From Singulisphaera acidiphila DSM 18658 (GTDB taxonomy: Bacteria > Planctomycetota > Planctomycetia > Isosphaerales > Isosphaeraceae), in the NCBI RefSeq assembly GCF_000242455.2, contig NC_019892.1, positions 7,140,744 to 7,204,743 on the forward strand: 64,000 bases of DNA, in the 5' to 3' direction. The notes below the pieces were generated by a model that did not search any database, had not been told where the DNA came from, and worked only from the letters and a program-made list of their open reading frames with translations. This document shows positions 8,525-17,628 of the stretch, in pieces (position 1 is the stretch's first letter; the number at the start of each line of letters is the position of its first letter). Position numbers and translations under genes: made by a program.

Positions 8525-9943
8525 ATGCCGATCAGCCGTCGTGAGATGTTGCGCAACTCTGCCTGTGGGTTCGGCTACCTGGCCCTGGCAGGGCTCGCCG
8601 CGGAGCGTGCCGCCGCTGCGCCGCTCAACCCGCTCGCCCCTCGAATCCCGCACTTCGCGCCACGCGCCAAGCGGATGATCTTCTTGTTCATGCAAGGCGG
8701 GGTCAGTCAGGTCGATTCCTTCGACTACAAACCGAGCCTCGAGAAGAACGACGGCAAGAGCTTGGCCTTTGACGACGCCCGTGTTCTGGCCAATACCGGT
8801 AAGCGCGGTTCGCAACAGAGTGTCATGAAGCCTTTGTGGAAGTTCGCCCAGCACGGCCAGAGCGGGCGGTGGGCGTCGGAGCTTTTCCCAGAGATCAATG
8901 TGCATGTGGATGATCTCTGCTTCATCCACTCGATGCACACCGAGGGGGTGGCGCACGGGCCGGCGACCCTCTTCCTCCACTGCGGCGCCACGAACGTGGT
9001 CCGTCCTTCGATGGGGTCCTGGGTGCTCTACGGGCTCGGCTCAGAGAATGAAAACCTTCCTGGATTCGTCTCCATCGGCCCTTCGGCGGGCAATGGCGGA
9101 GCCCGGAATTATGGGAATGCGTTTCTCCCCGCGATGTATCAAGGGACCGCGCTCGGCCGCGCGGGGGCTTCGGCCGAGCAGGCCACGATTCGTAATCTCG
9201 GGAATGCCGTCCTCTCTCCGGCCGATCAGCGCAGGCAGTTCGGCCTGCTCAGAGAGTTGAATGCCGAGCAGCTTGGCCGGAGCCCGGGGGACTCCGAAGT
9301 GGAGGCCATCATTGCCTCCTATGAGCTGGGCTGGCGGATGCAGAACAATGCCCCAGGCGTACTCGACACCAAGGGCGAGTCGCAGGAGACTTTGGATCTC
9401 TACGGGATCGGGCAGTCTGCGACCGACAACTTCGGACGGCAGTGCCTGATGGCTCGTCGGCTCTGCGAGTCCGGGGTCCGATTCATTCAGGTGACCTACG
9501 GCGACAGCACGGCCAATCCCGCCTGGGACCAGCACTCGAATATGCCTCAGCACGCGGTTCACGCCAAGAACGTCGACCGACCGATCGCCGGGTTACTGGC
9601 CGACTTGAAGCGTCGCGGCTTGCTCGATGACACCCTCGTCTGGTGGGGGAGCGAATTTGGCCGGACCCCCTACGCCCAGGGGAAGGGAACGGGCCGGGAC
9701 CACAATCCCGATGGATTTACCGTCTGGCTGGCGGGGGCCGGGGTCAAGCCGGGCTTCGCCTTCGGTGCCACCGACGAACTCGGACACATGGCCGTGGAGG
9801 ATCGGGTCCACATGCATGACCTTCACGCCACCATTTTGCACCTGCTCGGCCTCAACCACGAACAATTGACCTACCGATACAGCGGCCGCAACTTCCGCCT
9901 CACCGACGTCCACGGTCGGGTCGTGGAAGAGATCCTCGTCTGA
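8525..9943 (+). CDS. DUF1501 domain protein with Tat-type signal
   Basis: 472 residues from ATG 8525; GTG 8519 is a close alternative because GGAGG at 8506-8510 suits it slightly better. The N-terminus SRREMLRNSACGFGYLALAG looks like a twin-arginine signal, suggesting export of a folded protein. The body is the DUF1501 family, a sulfatase/alkaline-phosphatase-like fold (FLFMQGGVSQVDSFDYKP, DDTLVWWGSEFGRTPYAQG, GRDHNPDGFTVWLAGAG). It follows its usual partner, the PSCyt1-DUF1549-DUF1553 protein, in an operon-like arrangement. Its likely function is hydrolytic action on a sulfated or phosphorylated glycan, inferred from the fold only. Confidence 0.9.
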   Translation: MPISRREMLRNSACGFGYLALAGLAAERAAAAPLNPLAPRIPHFAPRAKRMIFLFMQGGVSQVDSFDYKPSLEKNDGKSLAFDDARVLANTGKRGSQQSVMKPLWKFAQHGQSGRWASELFPEINVHVDDLCFIHSMHTEGVAHGPATLFLHCGATNVVRPSMGSWVLYGLGSENENLPGFVSIGPSAGNGGARNYGNAFLPAMYQGTALGRAGASAEQATIRNLGNAVLSPADQRRQFGLLRELNAEQLGRSPGDSEVEAIIASYELGWRMQNNAPGVLDTKGESQETLDLYGIGQSATDNFGRQCLMARRLCESGVRFIQVTYGDSTANPAWDQHSNMPQHAVHAKNVDRPIAGLLADLKRRGLLDDTLVWWGSEFGRTPYAQGKGTGRDHNPDGFTVWLAGAGVKPGFAFGATDELGHMAVEDRVHMHDLHATILHLLGLNHEQLTYRYSGRNFRLTDVHGRVVEEILV

Positions 9944-10218
9944 GAAAGGGCCGCTTGGGGAGCGACGATGGCTGGCACGCGATCATGAGCAGCGGAATGG
10001 ATCGGCTGGCGACGGTGAATTAGGAACGGCCGAAGAATCTCGACCCTTGCGTTTTCCATGGAACGATGGGAAAACAAGCGGACGAAGAACCTTCCTACGG
10101 CGAGTGGGGTTTGCCCCCTCGTTTGGATCGTACGCCGTACCATGCCATGCCACACCAGCGCGGGATCGGCCCGGATCCTCGGATTCAGGCCGGCCCCTGG
10201 GGCCGAGGAACAACTCCG

Positions 10219-11127
10219 ATGTGCCATCCATTGCGTTGTTTCAGACTGGTCGTGATTGCGCTGCTTATGGTGTTGCCTTCCGCGATTCGGGCCGAGGAAG
10301 CGAAGGCTCCAGAGCCGATTCTCCTTTGGCCGTCCGGTGCGCCCGGCGAGAGTCATGGCGCTGACCGTGAGGAGCAGCAACCGCTCAGGCCGGGCGACAC
10401 GACGGTGCGGATCACCCACGTGACCCGGCCGACGATCACCGTCTACCGGCCCAAGCCCGAGTTGGACACCGGCGCGGCGGTCTTGATCTGCCCTGGCGGG
10501 GCGTACAAAATCCTCGCCTATAACAAAGAAGGAACCGAGGTTGCGGAGTGGCTCAACACACTCGGGGTGACCGCCATCGTGCTGAAGTACCGCGTTCCGG
10601 CCCATGATGGCCGCGAACGGCATGAGGCGCCGATTCAGGACGCACAGCGGGCGCTTCGCCTGATCCGTCAACGGGCCAAGGAGTGGCAGGTCGACCCCGA
10701 CCGAATCGGTGTCCTTGGCTTCTCGGCCGGCGGGCATCTGGCTGCGCTCTTGAGCACCGATCCTGCGCAGAAGACCTACGAGATCATTGACGAGGTCGAT
10801 CGTGTCAGCGCGCGTCCCAACTTCACCATCCTGGTCTATCCGGCTTACATGGCGACCAAGTCGGATACGCTTGCTCCTCCGCTGAAGGTCGATGCGAAAA
10901 CGCCTCCCACGTTCCTCGTCCAGACCGAGGATGATGGCGTTCGGGTGGAGTCGAGCATCGTCTACTACCTTGCCTTAAAACGGGCGAACGTGTCGGTCGA
11001 GATGCACCTCTACCCGCGCGGCGGGCACGGCTATGGCCTGCGTCCCTCCCAGGATCTCGTCTCGTCCTGGCCCCTTCGAGCCGAAGCCTGGATGAAGTCG
11101 GCCGGGGTTCTCAAACCTGGGAATTGA
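10219..11127 (+). CDS. Exported alpha/beta hydrolase (acetylesterase-like)
   Basis: 302 residues from ATG 10219, with GAGGA about 10 nt upstream; the longer open frame from 10066 lacks a ribosome-binding site. A signal peptide (CFRLVVIALLMVLPSAIRA) is followed by an esterase fold: ICPGGAY forms the oxyanion-hole region, GFSAGG gives nucleophile Ser169, EDDGV the acid, and RGGHGYG the histidine. It resembles the BD-FAE/acetyl-xylan esterase group that removes acetyl or feruloyl groups from plant polysaccharides. It starts a co-directional run with DUF1080, haem-binding and ceramidase-like genes. Confidence 0.82.
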   Translation: MCHPLRCFRLVVIALLMVLPSAIRAEEAKAPEPILLWPSGAPGESHGADREEQQPLRPGDTTVRITHVTRPTITVYRPKPELDTGAAVLICPGGAYKILAYNKEGTEVAEWLNTLGVTAIVLKYRVPAHDGRERHEAPIQDAQRALRLIRQRAKEWQVDPDRIGVLGFSAGGHLAALLSTDPAQKTYEIIDEVDRVSARPNFTILVYPAYMATKSDTLAPPLKVDAKTPPTFLVQTEDDGVRVESSIVYYLALKRANVSVEMHLYPRGGHGYGLRPSQDLVSSWPLRAEAWMKSAGVLKPGN

Positions 11128-11195
11128 AGCCGTCTGAAAATTTTCAAGTAATGACATTGACAATAGAATCCCTCTCTCCTGGAAAGGAACGATTC

Positions 11196-12569
11196 GTGCG
11201 GAATTTCTCGAGGCGAATTGGCCGGCGAGCCGTAGGCTTTGCGGTGCTCGGCATTTTGGGGCTCTGCAATGGCGGACGGGCCGCCGAGACTCCGAACGGG
11301 AAGTGGGTCGACCTGTTCAACGGCAAGAGCCTTGCGGGTTGGCTACAGCAGGGAGGGAAGGCGAACTACCGGGTCGAGAACGGAGAGATCGTTGGGACCA
11401 CGGTCCCCAACACGGCGAACTCGTTTCTCTGCACCACGAACTACCATGGCGATTTTATCCTCGAACTGGAATTCAAGGTTCAGGATGGGCTCAACTCAGG
11501 TGTTCAGATTCGCAGCCATTGCAATGATGTGAATCAGGAGCTCACCGTCAACGATAAGGTGCTGAAGATTCCGGCCGGCCGGGTCCACGGCTACCAGGTG
11601 GAAATCGATACCGAGCCCCGCGCCTGGACCGGCGGAATCTATGACGAAAGCCGCCGAGGCTGGTTGAACAACCTCGAACAGAACGAGCCTGCTCGGAAAG
11701 CCTTCAAGCACAATGAGTGGAACAAGTTTCGGATCGAGGCCAAGGGAGACTCGATCAAGACCTGGCTCAACGGAGTACCGGCCGCCGACTTGACCGACTC
11801 GATGACCCCGACCGGCTTCATCGCGCTCCAGGTTCACGGCGTCAAGGATAAAGTTGAGCCGATGGAAGTCCGCTGGCGCAACATTCGGATTCAAGACTTG
11901 CCGGGTTCCAAAGATCCGGTCTCCGCTCCCAAAGCGTTCCTGGATGGGACGGGGCCGGGTTGGAAGACGTTGGGAGAGGCCGACTTTGCCCATGTCAACG
12001 GCGACCCGGATACCTGGACCTGGAAGGATGGCGGTGTGTTCTGCACCGGGCTGCCGGTTGGCGTTACACGCAGTGCAAAGACCTACGAGAATTTTGAACT
12101 CGTCGCGCGTTGGAAGCATCATCGCTCGGGCGGAAACTCAGGCATCTTCGTCTGGGCCCCCGAAGCGGCTCTCGAGGGGATCAAGCCCGGGATGCTCCCT
12201 CGCGGTGGGATCGAGGTGCAGATGCTCGACCACGGTTATTTCGACCTCTACAAGAAGCAGACCGGCAAGGATGGAACCTTCTTCTCGACCAATGGTGATA
12301 TCTTCCCGGTCGGGACGTCCAAGCTGACGCCTTTTCCTCCGCTCTCGCCCGATGGATCCCGGAGCTTTCCTAGGAAGAAGCTGAGCAAGGGGGTCGGCGA
12401 GTGGAACCATTACTATGTCCGGGCCGTCAACGGTGAAGTCCGCCTCTGGGTGAACGGTGAGGAAGTGTCGGGTGGCACCGGGGCCGTGCCCGCCAAGGGA
12501 TACCTCTGCCTTGAAGCTGAAGGTTCACCTGTCGAATTCAAGGATATCAAGATCCGAGAGCTTCCCTGA
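11196..12569 (+). CDS. Exported protein with two DUF1080 (3-keto-disaccharide hydrolase) domains
   Basis: 457 residues from GTG 11196, chosen because AAGGA (11184-11188) lies 7 nt upstream and the result is a clean signal peptide (RAVGFAVLGILGLCNGGRA); ATG 11151 and TTG 11124 are weaker alternatives. Two copies of the concanavalin-like DUF1080 fold follow: about 33-235 (WVDLFNGKSLAGW, LNSGVQIRSHCND) and about 245-455 (HRSGGNSGIFVWAPE). Members of the family hydrolyse 3-keto-glycosides or bind glycans. The first copy keeps the canonical 'LFNGKSLAGW' start. Sits between an esterase and a haem-binding dehydrogenase, which suits oxidise-then-cleave sugar processing. Confidence 0.85.
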   Translation: MRNFSRRIGRRAVGFAVLGILGLCNGGRAAETPNGKWVDLFNGKSLAGWLQQGGKANYRVENGEIVGTTVPNTANSFLCTTNYHGDFILELEFKVQDGLNSGVQIRSHCNDVNQELTVNDKVLKIPAGRVHGYQVEIDTEPRAWTGGIYDESRRGWLNNLEQNEPARKAFKHNEWNKFRIEAKGDSIKTWLNGVPAADLTDSMTPTGFIALQVHGVKDKVEPMEVRWRNIRIQDLPGSKDPVSAPKAFLDGTGPGWKTLGEADFAHVNGDPDTWTWKDGGVFCTGLPVGVTRSAKTYENFELVARWKHHRSGGNSGIFVWAPEAALEGIKPGMLPRGGIEVQMLDHGYFDLYKKQTGKDGTFFSTNGDIFPVGTSKLTPFPPLSPDGSRSFPRKKLSKGVGEWNHYYVRAVNGEVRLWVNGEEVSGGTGAVPAKGYLCLEAEGSPVEFKDIKIRELP

Positions 12570-12931
12570 GCCATTGTCCTATCGCCGTTCAAGACTTCGG
12601 AGCGATTGAGCGATTCTATCTCAATCGCATTGAATGTTCTTGAACGGCGTTGGGGCTGTCTCGTGGTGAGGGTTTGCCCCCATCCCTGTGCGGTGGTCGG
12701 GCGATTTTCATGGGATGATCAACCACCCACCGATTTCGCCCCGTGGGTGGGGCGTCACCGAATCATACCGAACGATTGATGAGTCGCGCCTTCCCTTGAT
12801 GAGCCGAGTCGACCAGTCGCTTGCACCGGCCAACTCTTGCTCGATACGATGCAAAAGATCGCAGGCCCCGCCTTCTCCCGGTCGACCTCCAATCCTCCTT
12901 CCTTCCACCACCCGCACGGGAGCATCCTTGG
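12570..12931 (+). other. Structured intergenic region
   Basis: 362 bp. It contains a nested inverted repeat at 12583-12649 and a separate 8-bp hairpin (CCACCCAC / GTGGGTGG, 12723-12750), then the ribosome-binding site of the next gene. In-frame sequence upstream of ATG 12932 is open back to TTG 12821 but has no start signal. No gene is supported here. Confidence 0.45.
12583..12649. repeat. Nested inverted repeat after DUF1080 gene
   Basis: The outer arms CGCCGTTCAAGA (12583-12594) and TCTTGAACGGCG (12638-12649) match perfectly. Inside them GCGATTGAG (12602-12610) and CTCAATCGC (12620-12628) also match perfectly. It begins 14 bp after the stop codon. It could be a terminator or processing signal, although no T-run follows. 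Confidence 0.6.
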
Positions 12932-15900
12932 ATGACCATTGGCCTCAATCTCGAAACAGCAGCGCTGAGGCGTTGGCGTGTCTTGAACAAAGTATGTCGC
13001 TCGAAGCTCAATGTCTCGCTGGCGCTCATGGCCGCTCTCCTCTTGAGTGTTGCTGTGATGGCGCAAGCACCCAAGGAAGAGACCGCGAAGCCGGAGGCGC
13101 CAACACCTGCCCCTGAGGGGCCACTTTCGCCGGAGCAGGGCCGGCAGGCGTTCCAGTTGCAGCCTGGTCTACGGGTGGAACTGGTGGCGAGCGAGCCGCT
13201 GATTGCGAGTCCGGTAGCGATGGCCTTCGACGAGCGGGGGCGGCTCTACGTGGCCGAGAATCGCGGCTATCCGACGGGCCCCGGTGAGGGCCGGCCCGCA
13301 ATCGGTCGGATCGCGCTCCTGGAAGATACCGACGGCGATGGCACGATGGATCATCGCTCCGAATTCGCCGAGGGACTCACCTATCCCAATGGTGTCTTAC
13401 CCTGGCGCGGGGGCCTGATTGTTACCTGTGCACCTGACGTGCTCTACTTGCGTGACACGGACGGCGACGGCAAGGCCGATGAGCGTCGAGTCCTGTTCAC
13501 CGGCTTCGACACGAAAGGATCGACCCAACTCCGCGTGAGCCATCCTACGCTCTCGATCGACAATTGGGTCTATGTGACGAGTGGGTTGCAAGGGGGTAAG
13601 GTCCACGCACCTTCGGTCCCGGATTCGGATTCGGTCGCCTTGGGTCGCACCGACTTTCGGTTCCACCCTGACGGGACGGCCGGTGAAGCGGCCGATGGAG
13701 GTTCCCAGTTTGGGATCACGTTCGACGAGTTCGGTCGTCGGTTCATTTGCTATAACCGAGTGCAAGTGCAGCATGTGGTGCTTTCGTCGAAGACGCTCCG
13801 ACGCAACCCACATCTGGCATTCTCAGGGACGGTTCAAAACTGCCCGGCCGAGACCGTCGCCGAGCCGCTCACGGGGCATGGCGCGGCGGCGAAGCTGTTC
13901 CCGATCAGCCGCAACGTCACGACGGCCGACTCTCATGCGGGGACGTTCACGGCGGCCTGCGCGGTGACTGTGTTCCGCGGGAACGGGCTGCCCGATGCCT
14001 TTCGAGGCATGGTCTTCTCGTGCGACCCGACCGGCAACCTCGTTCATGTCGATCGCCTCGATCCGCAAGGGGCCACCTTCGCCGCCTACCCCGCGATCAA
14101 AGGGGCTGAGTTCCTGGCGAGTCGTGACAACTGGTGCCGACCTGTCTTCTTGGCCAGCGGCCCCGACGGAGCACTCTACGTTTGCGACATGTACCGCAAG
14201 ACGATCGAGCATCCCGACTACTTACCGGTCGAGATTCGCAAGCGAACCGACTTTGAAGGGGGCAAGGGGATGGGACGGATCTGGCGGGTCGTCCGCGACG
14301 ACCTCAGTCCCGACACGCTGAAGACGCGGCGGAAGGTCCATCTCGCGGATGCAACGACCCAGGAACTCTGCGCGACCCTCCGCATTCAAGACGGCTGGCG
14401 ACGCGACACCGCCCAGCGCCTGCTCCTCGAACGCAAAGACAGTGCGGCCGTCGAACCCCTCCGCGCAATCCTCACTGATCCCGAGGCCGATCCAGTCGCA
14501 GTCGTTCGCTCGCTCCATCTCCTCGATGCGTTCGATGCTCTGAGTGACGAGACATTGCGGCCCCTTCTGAAACATCGCGCGGCACCGGTTCGGGAGCATG
14601 CCCTCCAACTCGTTGAGGCTCGTCTTGCGAAGAACAAGGGGTGGGTCGCTGACGTTCTGCCTTGCGCGGACGACAAAGACGCGCGTGTCCGCTTCCAGAC
14701 CGCAACGACCCTGGGCGCCATTTCAGCCGGGACCACCCCGGCGGTGTCCACCGCTGAGGCAACCGCAATTGCCGGGGCCCTGGCTCGAATCGCGGCCCGC
14801 GACGGGTCGGACCGTTGGCTTCGGGCTGTCGTTTTCAGCTCGCTGTCCGGTCGTGAAACTCCGTTCCTGACCGCTCTGCAACAACGCCCTCGCGACAGCG
14901 CCTCACCGGCGCCCGAACTCCTCAAGGAATTCGGACGGTTGCTTGGCGATAGCCAGGCAAAGGAGTCATGGCCTGCTCTGATCCGACCGATCCTCGCGGA
15001 CCAGTCCACCTTCTCTCCGGCCGAGCAGGCGGCGCTTCTCACCGGCCTCTGCGAGGCCGGTCGCGGGCAATTCAAGGATGGTCAAACGGGCAGCGTCCTG
15101 GATTCGGTCGTGGGTCACGCCCCCGATGACCAGGCCTCGGAGGGAGCGGCTCGCAAGCTTGTGGCCGCCATGAACGCCTCGGCCCTCGATCAAACGCGGC
15201 CCCTCGATCAGCGCGAGGCCGCCGTGGGCCTGCTCGCCTTCGCCGATTTCGCTCAAGCGGGCGAGACTCTCCTGGCGTTGATCGCCCGGCAAGATTCAAG
15301 GGAGATCCAGGTTGCGGCGGTCCGCGCCCTTGGAGTGCAACGCGATGATCGAGTTGTGGGGGCGCTTCTGGAACCGAGCCGGTTCGCTTCGTTTACCCCG
15401 GCGGTTCGTGATGAAGTCCTGTCTGCCTTGATCTCCCAGTCGCAGCATGTCCCGGGCCTCTTGACCGCGTTGGAGTCGGGGCGCGTCTCCCCTGGCGTTA
15501 TTGACGCACTCCGTCGCCGACAACTCACGCAGAGTCGAGATCCGAAAATTCGCGAGCGTGCAAGTGCGCTCTTCGGCGCGGTGGCGGGGGATCGGGCGAA
15601 GGTTTACGACGAATTCAAGGATGCGGTGACTCTGAAGGCCAACCCCGCCAAGGGCCTGGTCGTCTTCCGTCGCGAATGCGCGTCGTGCCATCGTCTGGAT
15701 CGCGAAGGCTCGGCCGTCGGTCCCGACCTCTTCGGGATTCGTAACCAGGAAAAGCCGGCGATCCTGCTTCACATCCTCGTGCCGGACCACGAGATCACTC
15801 AAGGCTTCGCGGCCTACACCGTGGCCACCAAGGACGGTCGTGTCCTGACCGGCCTGATTGCCTCGGAGACGCCGACGAGTTTGACGCTCCGCCAGCCGCT

Positions 15901-16075
15901 GGGCAAGGAAGACACGATCCTTCGCACCGAGGTTGAAGAGCTTGCGGCCAGCAAGCAGTCACTGATGCCCCAAGGTCTCGAGAAGAATATCTCGAAGCAA
16001 GAATTTGCCGACTTGCTCGCATACTTGAAGGGTGAAGGCGAATCCGATCGACCCAAAGAGGAACCCGCACGATGA
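12932..16075 (+). CDS. PVC-type haem-binding beta-propeller dehydrogenase-like protein
   Basis: 1047 residues from ATG 12932, with a GGGAG site about 10 nt upstream; the frame is open back to TTG 12821. An N-terminal hydrophobic segment (about 31-50) may be a signal anchor. The beta-propeller follows (GLRVELVASEPLIASPVAMA, LLEDTDGDGTMDHRSEFAEG, DGALYVCDMYRKTIEHPDYL). HEAT-like helical repeats fill about 460-870. The haem module has CASCH at 916-920, then VGPDLFGI and TGLIASET. The family is regarded as an exported pyrroloquinoline- or haem-linked sugar dehydrogenase; the substrate is unknown. Its stop overlaps the next start (ATGA, 16072-16075), which supports an operon. Confidence 0.88.
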   Translation: MTIGLNLETAALRRWRVLNKVCRSKLNVSLALMAALLLSVAVMAQAPKEETAKPEAPTPAPEGPLSPEQGRQAFQLQPGLRVELVASEPLIASPVAMAFDERGRLYVAENRGYPTGPGEGRPAIGRIALLEDTDGDGTMDHRSEFAEGLTYPNGVLPWRGGLIVTCAPDVLYLRDTDGDGKADERRVLFTGFDTKGSTQLRVSHPTLSIDNWVYVTSGLQGGKVHAPSVPDSDSVALGRTDFRFHPDGTAGEAADGGSQFGITFDEFGRRFICYNRVQVQHVVLSSKTLRRNPHLAFSGTVQNCPAETVAEPLTGHGAAAKLFPISRNVTTADSHAGTFTAACAVTVFRGNGLPDAFRGMVFSCDPTGNLVHVDRLDPQGATFAAYPAIKGAEFLASRDNWCRPVFLASGPDGALYVCDMYRKTIEHPDYLPVEIRKRTDFEGGKGMGRIWRVVRDDLSPDTLKTRRKVHLADATTQELCATLRIQDGWRRDTAQRLLLERKDSAAVEPLRAILTDPEADPVAVVRSLHLLDAFDALSDETLRPLLKHRAAPVREHALQLVEARLAKNKGWVADVLPCADDKDARVRFQTATTLGAISAGTTPAVSTAEATAIAGALARIAARDGSDRWLRAVVFSSLSGRETPFLTALQQRPRDSASPAPELLKEFGRLLGDSQAKESWPALIRPILADQSTFSPAEQAALLTGLCEAGRGQFKDGQTGSVLDSVVGHAPDDQASEGAARKLVAAMNASALDQTRPLDQREAAVGLLAFADFAQAGETLLALIARQDSREIQVAAVRALGVQRDDRVVGALLEPSRFASFTPAVRDEVLSALISQSQHVPGLLTALESGRVSPGVIDALRRRQLTQSRDPKIRERASALFGAVAGDRAKVYDEFKDAVTLKANPAKGLVVFRRECASCHRLDREGSAVGPDLFGIRNQEKPAILLHILVPDHEITQGFAAYTVATKDGRVLTGLIASETPTSLTLRQPLGKEDTILRTEVEELAASKQSLMPQGLEKNISKQEFADLLAYLKGEGESDRPKEEPAR

Positions 16076-17613
16076 GACCGATCATGACCTGCGCGATTGC
16101 GCTGAGCCTGTTCTTGCTGGGTTCGGCGGGACATGCCGCCGAACCGGAGAAGGCCCCCTCGGCTTTGCCTTTCAAGTCGGGCTTTGCCGAGCGGGACATT
16201 ACGCCCGATATCGGTATGGAGGCCCCTGGCGGTTATGGCAAGGCGTATCACCAGACGGTCCATGACCCCTGCAAGGTCCGTGCCTCTGTCTTTGATGATG
16301 GCCGGTCGAAGGTGGCCGTCGTGGGAATTGATGCGCTTGGGATTCGCCGGGATACCGTCTTGAAGGTTCGTAAGGCGGTTCACGAGAAGACGGGTATTCC
16401 CGCCGATGCGATTCTGATCGGTGCGTCTCACTCGCACTCATCGGGACCTTGCGGATGGCTCTTGCCCGGCGAGTTTGATCATGCGTCGCCGCTGGTGCAG
16501 GAACTCGTCTATAAGCAATCGACCAATGCCGACCCGGTCTATCTGGCCAAGGTCGAGCAGGCGTTGATCGACGTCATTTGTGACGCGCACGACCGTCGCG
16601 TCGAAGCCCGCGCGGGGGTTGGCAAGGGGGTGGAGGACCAGGTGGCGTTCAACCGGCGCTTCCTGATGCGCAATGGTCGATCGGTCACGCATCCTGGGTT
16701 GGGCAACCCCGAGATCGTCAAGCCGGCCGGCCCGGTCGATCCCGAGGTGGGTGTGATCGGAGCCTGGGATGCCAGCAACCCGAGTAAGCTTCTCGGTTGC
16801 GTCGTGAATTTCTCCTGCCATGCCACCACGAGCCCGGGGGGGATCTCAGCCAATTATATTTACTACTTGGAGAAAGTGATCCAAGGGTACTACGGCAAGG
16901 ACTGTGTGGTTGTTTTCTTGGCCGGGGCGTCGGGCGACGTCACCCAGGTCGACAACCAGAGTCCGTTCGTTTATCCGACCGGAGATCAGTGGGCGCAGCT
17001 CGTCGGCGGCAAGGTTGGGGCCGAGGCGCTGAAGATCTTGCTCACGATGGAGCCGGGCATCCTGACCCCGGTCGCTTCCAAGATCAAGGTTTGGGACATC
17101 AAGCGCCGAGTGCCTGCGCCTGAGCGCGTGAAGGAGAGCCTGGCCCTGATCGAGGGGGACAGGACGAAAGCCGATCCGACCGATTGGACCTTCGCCAAAG
17201 AAACGCTGATCCTCGACGCCTTGCTTAAGAAGGAGCCAGCGGCCGAAGTGGAGGTGCAGGTGGTTCAGGTTGGTCCCGCGGTCTTCGTCACGAATCCTGC
17301 GGAATACTTTTGCCGCTACGGGCTCGAGATCAAAAAAGGGAGCGGGTTCCCGTTCACGTTCCCCGTCTCACTCGCCAATGGCTGCGTCGGCTATGTGCCG
17401 ACCGAAGACGCGTTCGACGAGCATGGCGGCGGATACGAAACCAGGCTGACGAGCTACAGCAACCTTGAGATTACCGGCGGCAGCCAGATGCGGGATACCG
17501 GCATCGAGCTTGCCAAGCAGCTCAAGCCGGGCATTGTTCCCGAGCGGGCCCGCCGCCCTCTCTTCAAAGGGAAGCCCTGGCCCTACGGTGATGTCGCTCC
17601 CCAGCGGCAATGA
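16072..17613 (+). CDS. Neutral/alkaline ceramidase-like exported protein
   Basis: 513 residues. A signal peptide (MTCAIALSLFLLGSAGHAA) precedes the ceramidase N-terminal fold: FAERDITPDIGMEAPGGYGK, then ASHSHSSGPCG near 123-133 as zinc ligands, then VVNFSCHATTSPGGISANY and FLAGASGDVTQ. These correspond to metal and catalytic segments of the neutral ceramidase family. In planctomycetes such proteins are common in glycan-degradation clusters and may act on amide or ester bonds other than ceramide. The start overlaps the stop of the haem-binding protein by 4 nt, implying coupled expression. Convergent with the next gene only 15 bp away. Confidence 0.8.
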   Translation: MRPIMTCAIALSLFLLGSAGHAAEPEKAPSALPFKSGFAERDITPDIGMEAPGGYGKAYHQTVHDPCKVRASVFDDGRSKVAVVGIDALGIRRDTVLKVRKAVHEKTGIPADAILIGASHSHSSGPCGWLLPGEFDHASPLVQELVYKQSTNADPVYLAKVEQALIDVICDAHDRRVEARAGVGKGVEDQVAFNRRFLMRNGRSVTHPGLGNPEIVKPAGPVDPEVGVIGAWDASNPSKLLGCVVNFSCHATTSPGGISANYIYYLEKVIQGYYGKDCVVVFLAGASGDVTQVDNQSPFVYPTGDQWAQLVGGKVGAEALKILLTMEPGILTPVASKIKVWDIKRRVPAPERVKESLALIEGDRTKADPTDWTFAKETLILDALLKKEPAAEVEVQVVQVGPAVFVTNPAEYFCRYGLEIKKGSGFPFTFPVSLANGCVGYVPTEDAFDEHGGGYETRLTSYSNLEITGGSQMRDTGIELAKQLKPGIVPERARRPLFKGKPWPYGDVAPQRQ

Positions 17614-17628
17614 CACGATGAGCGGCGG

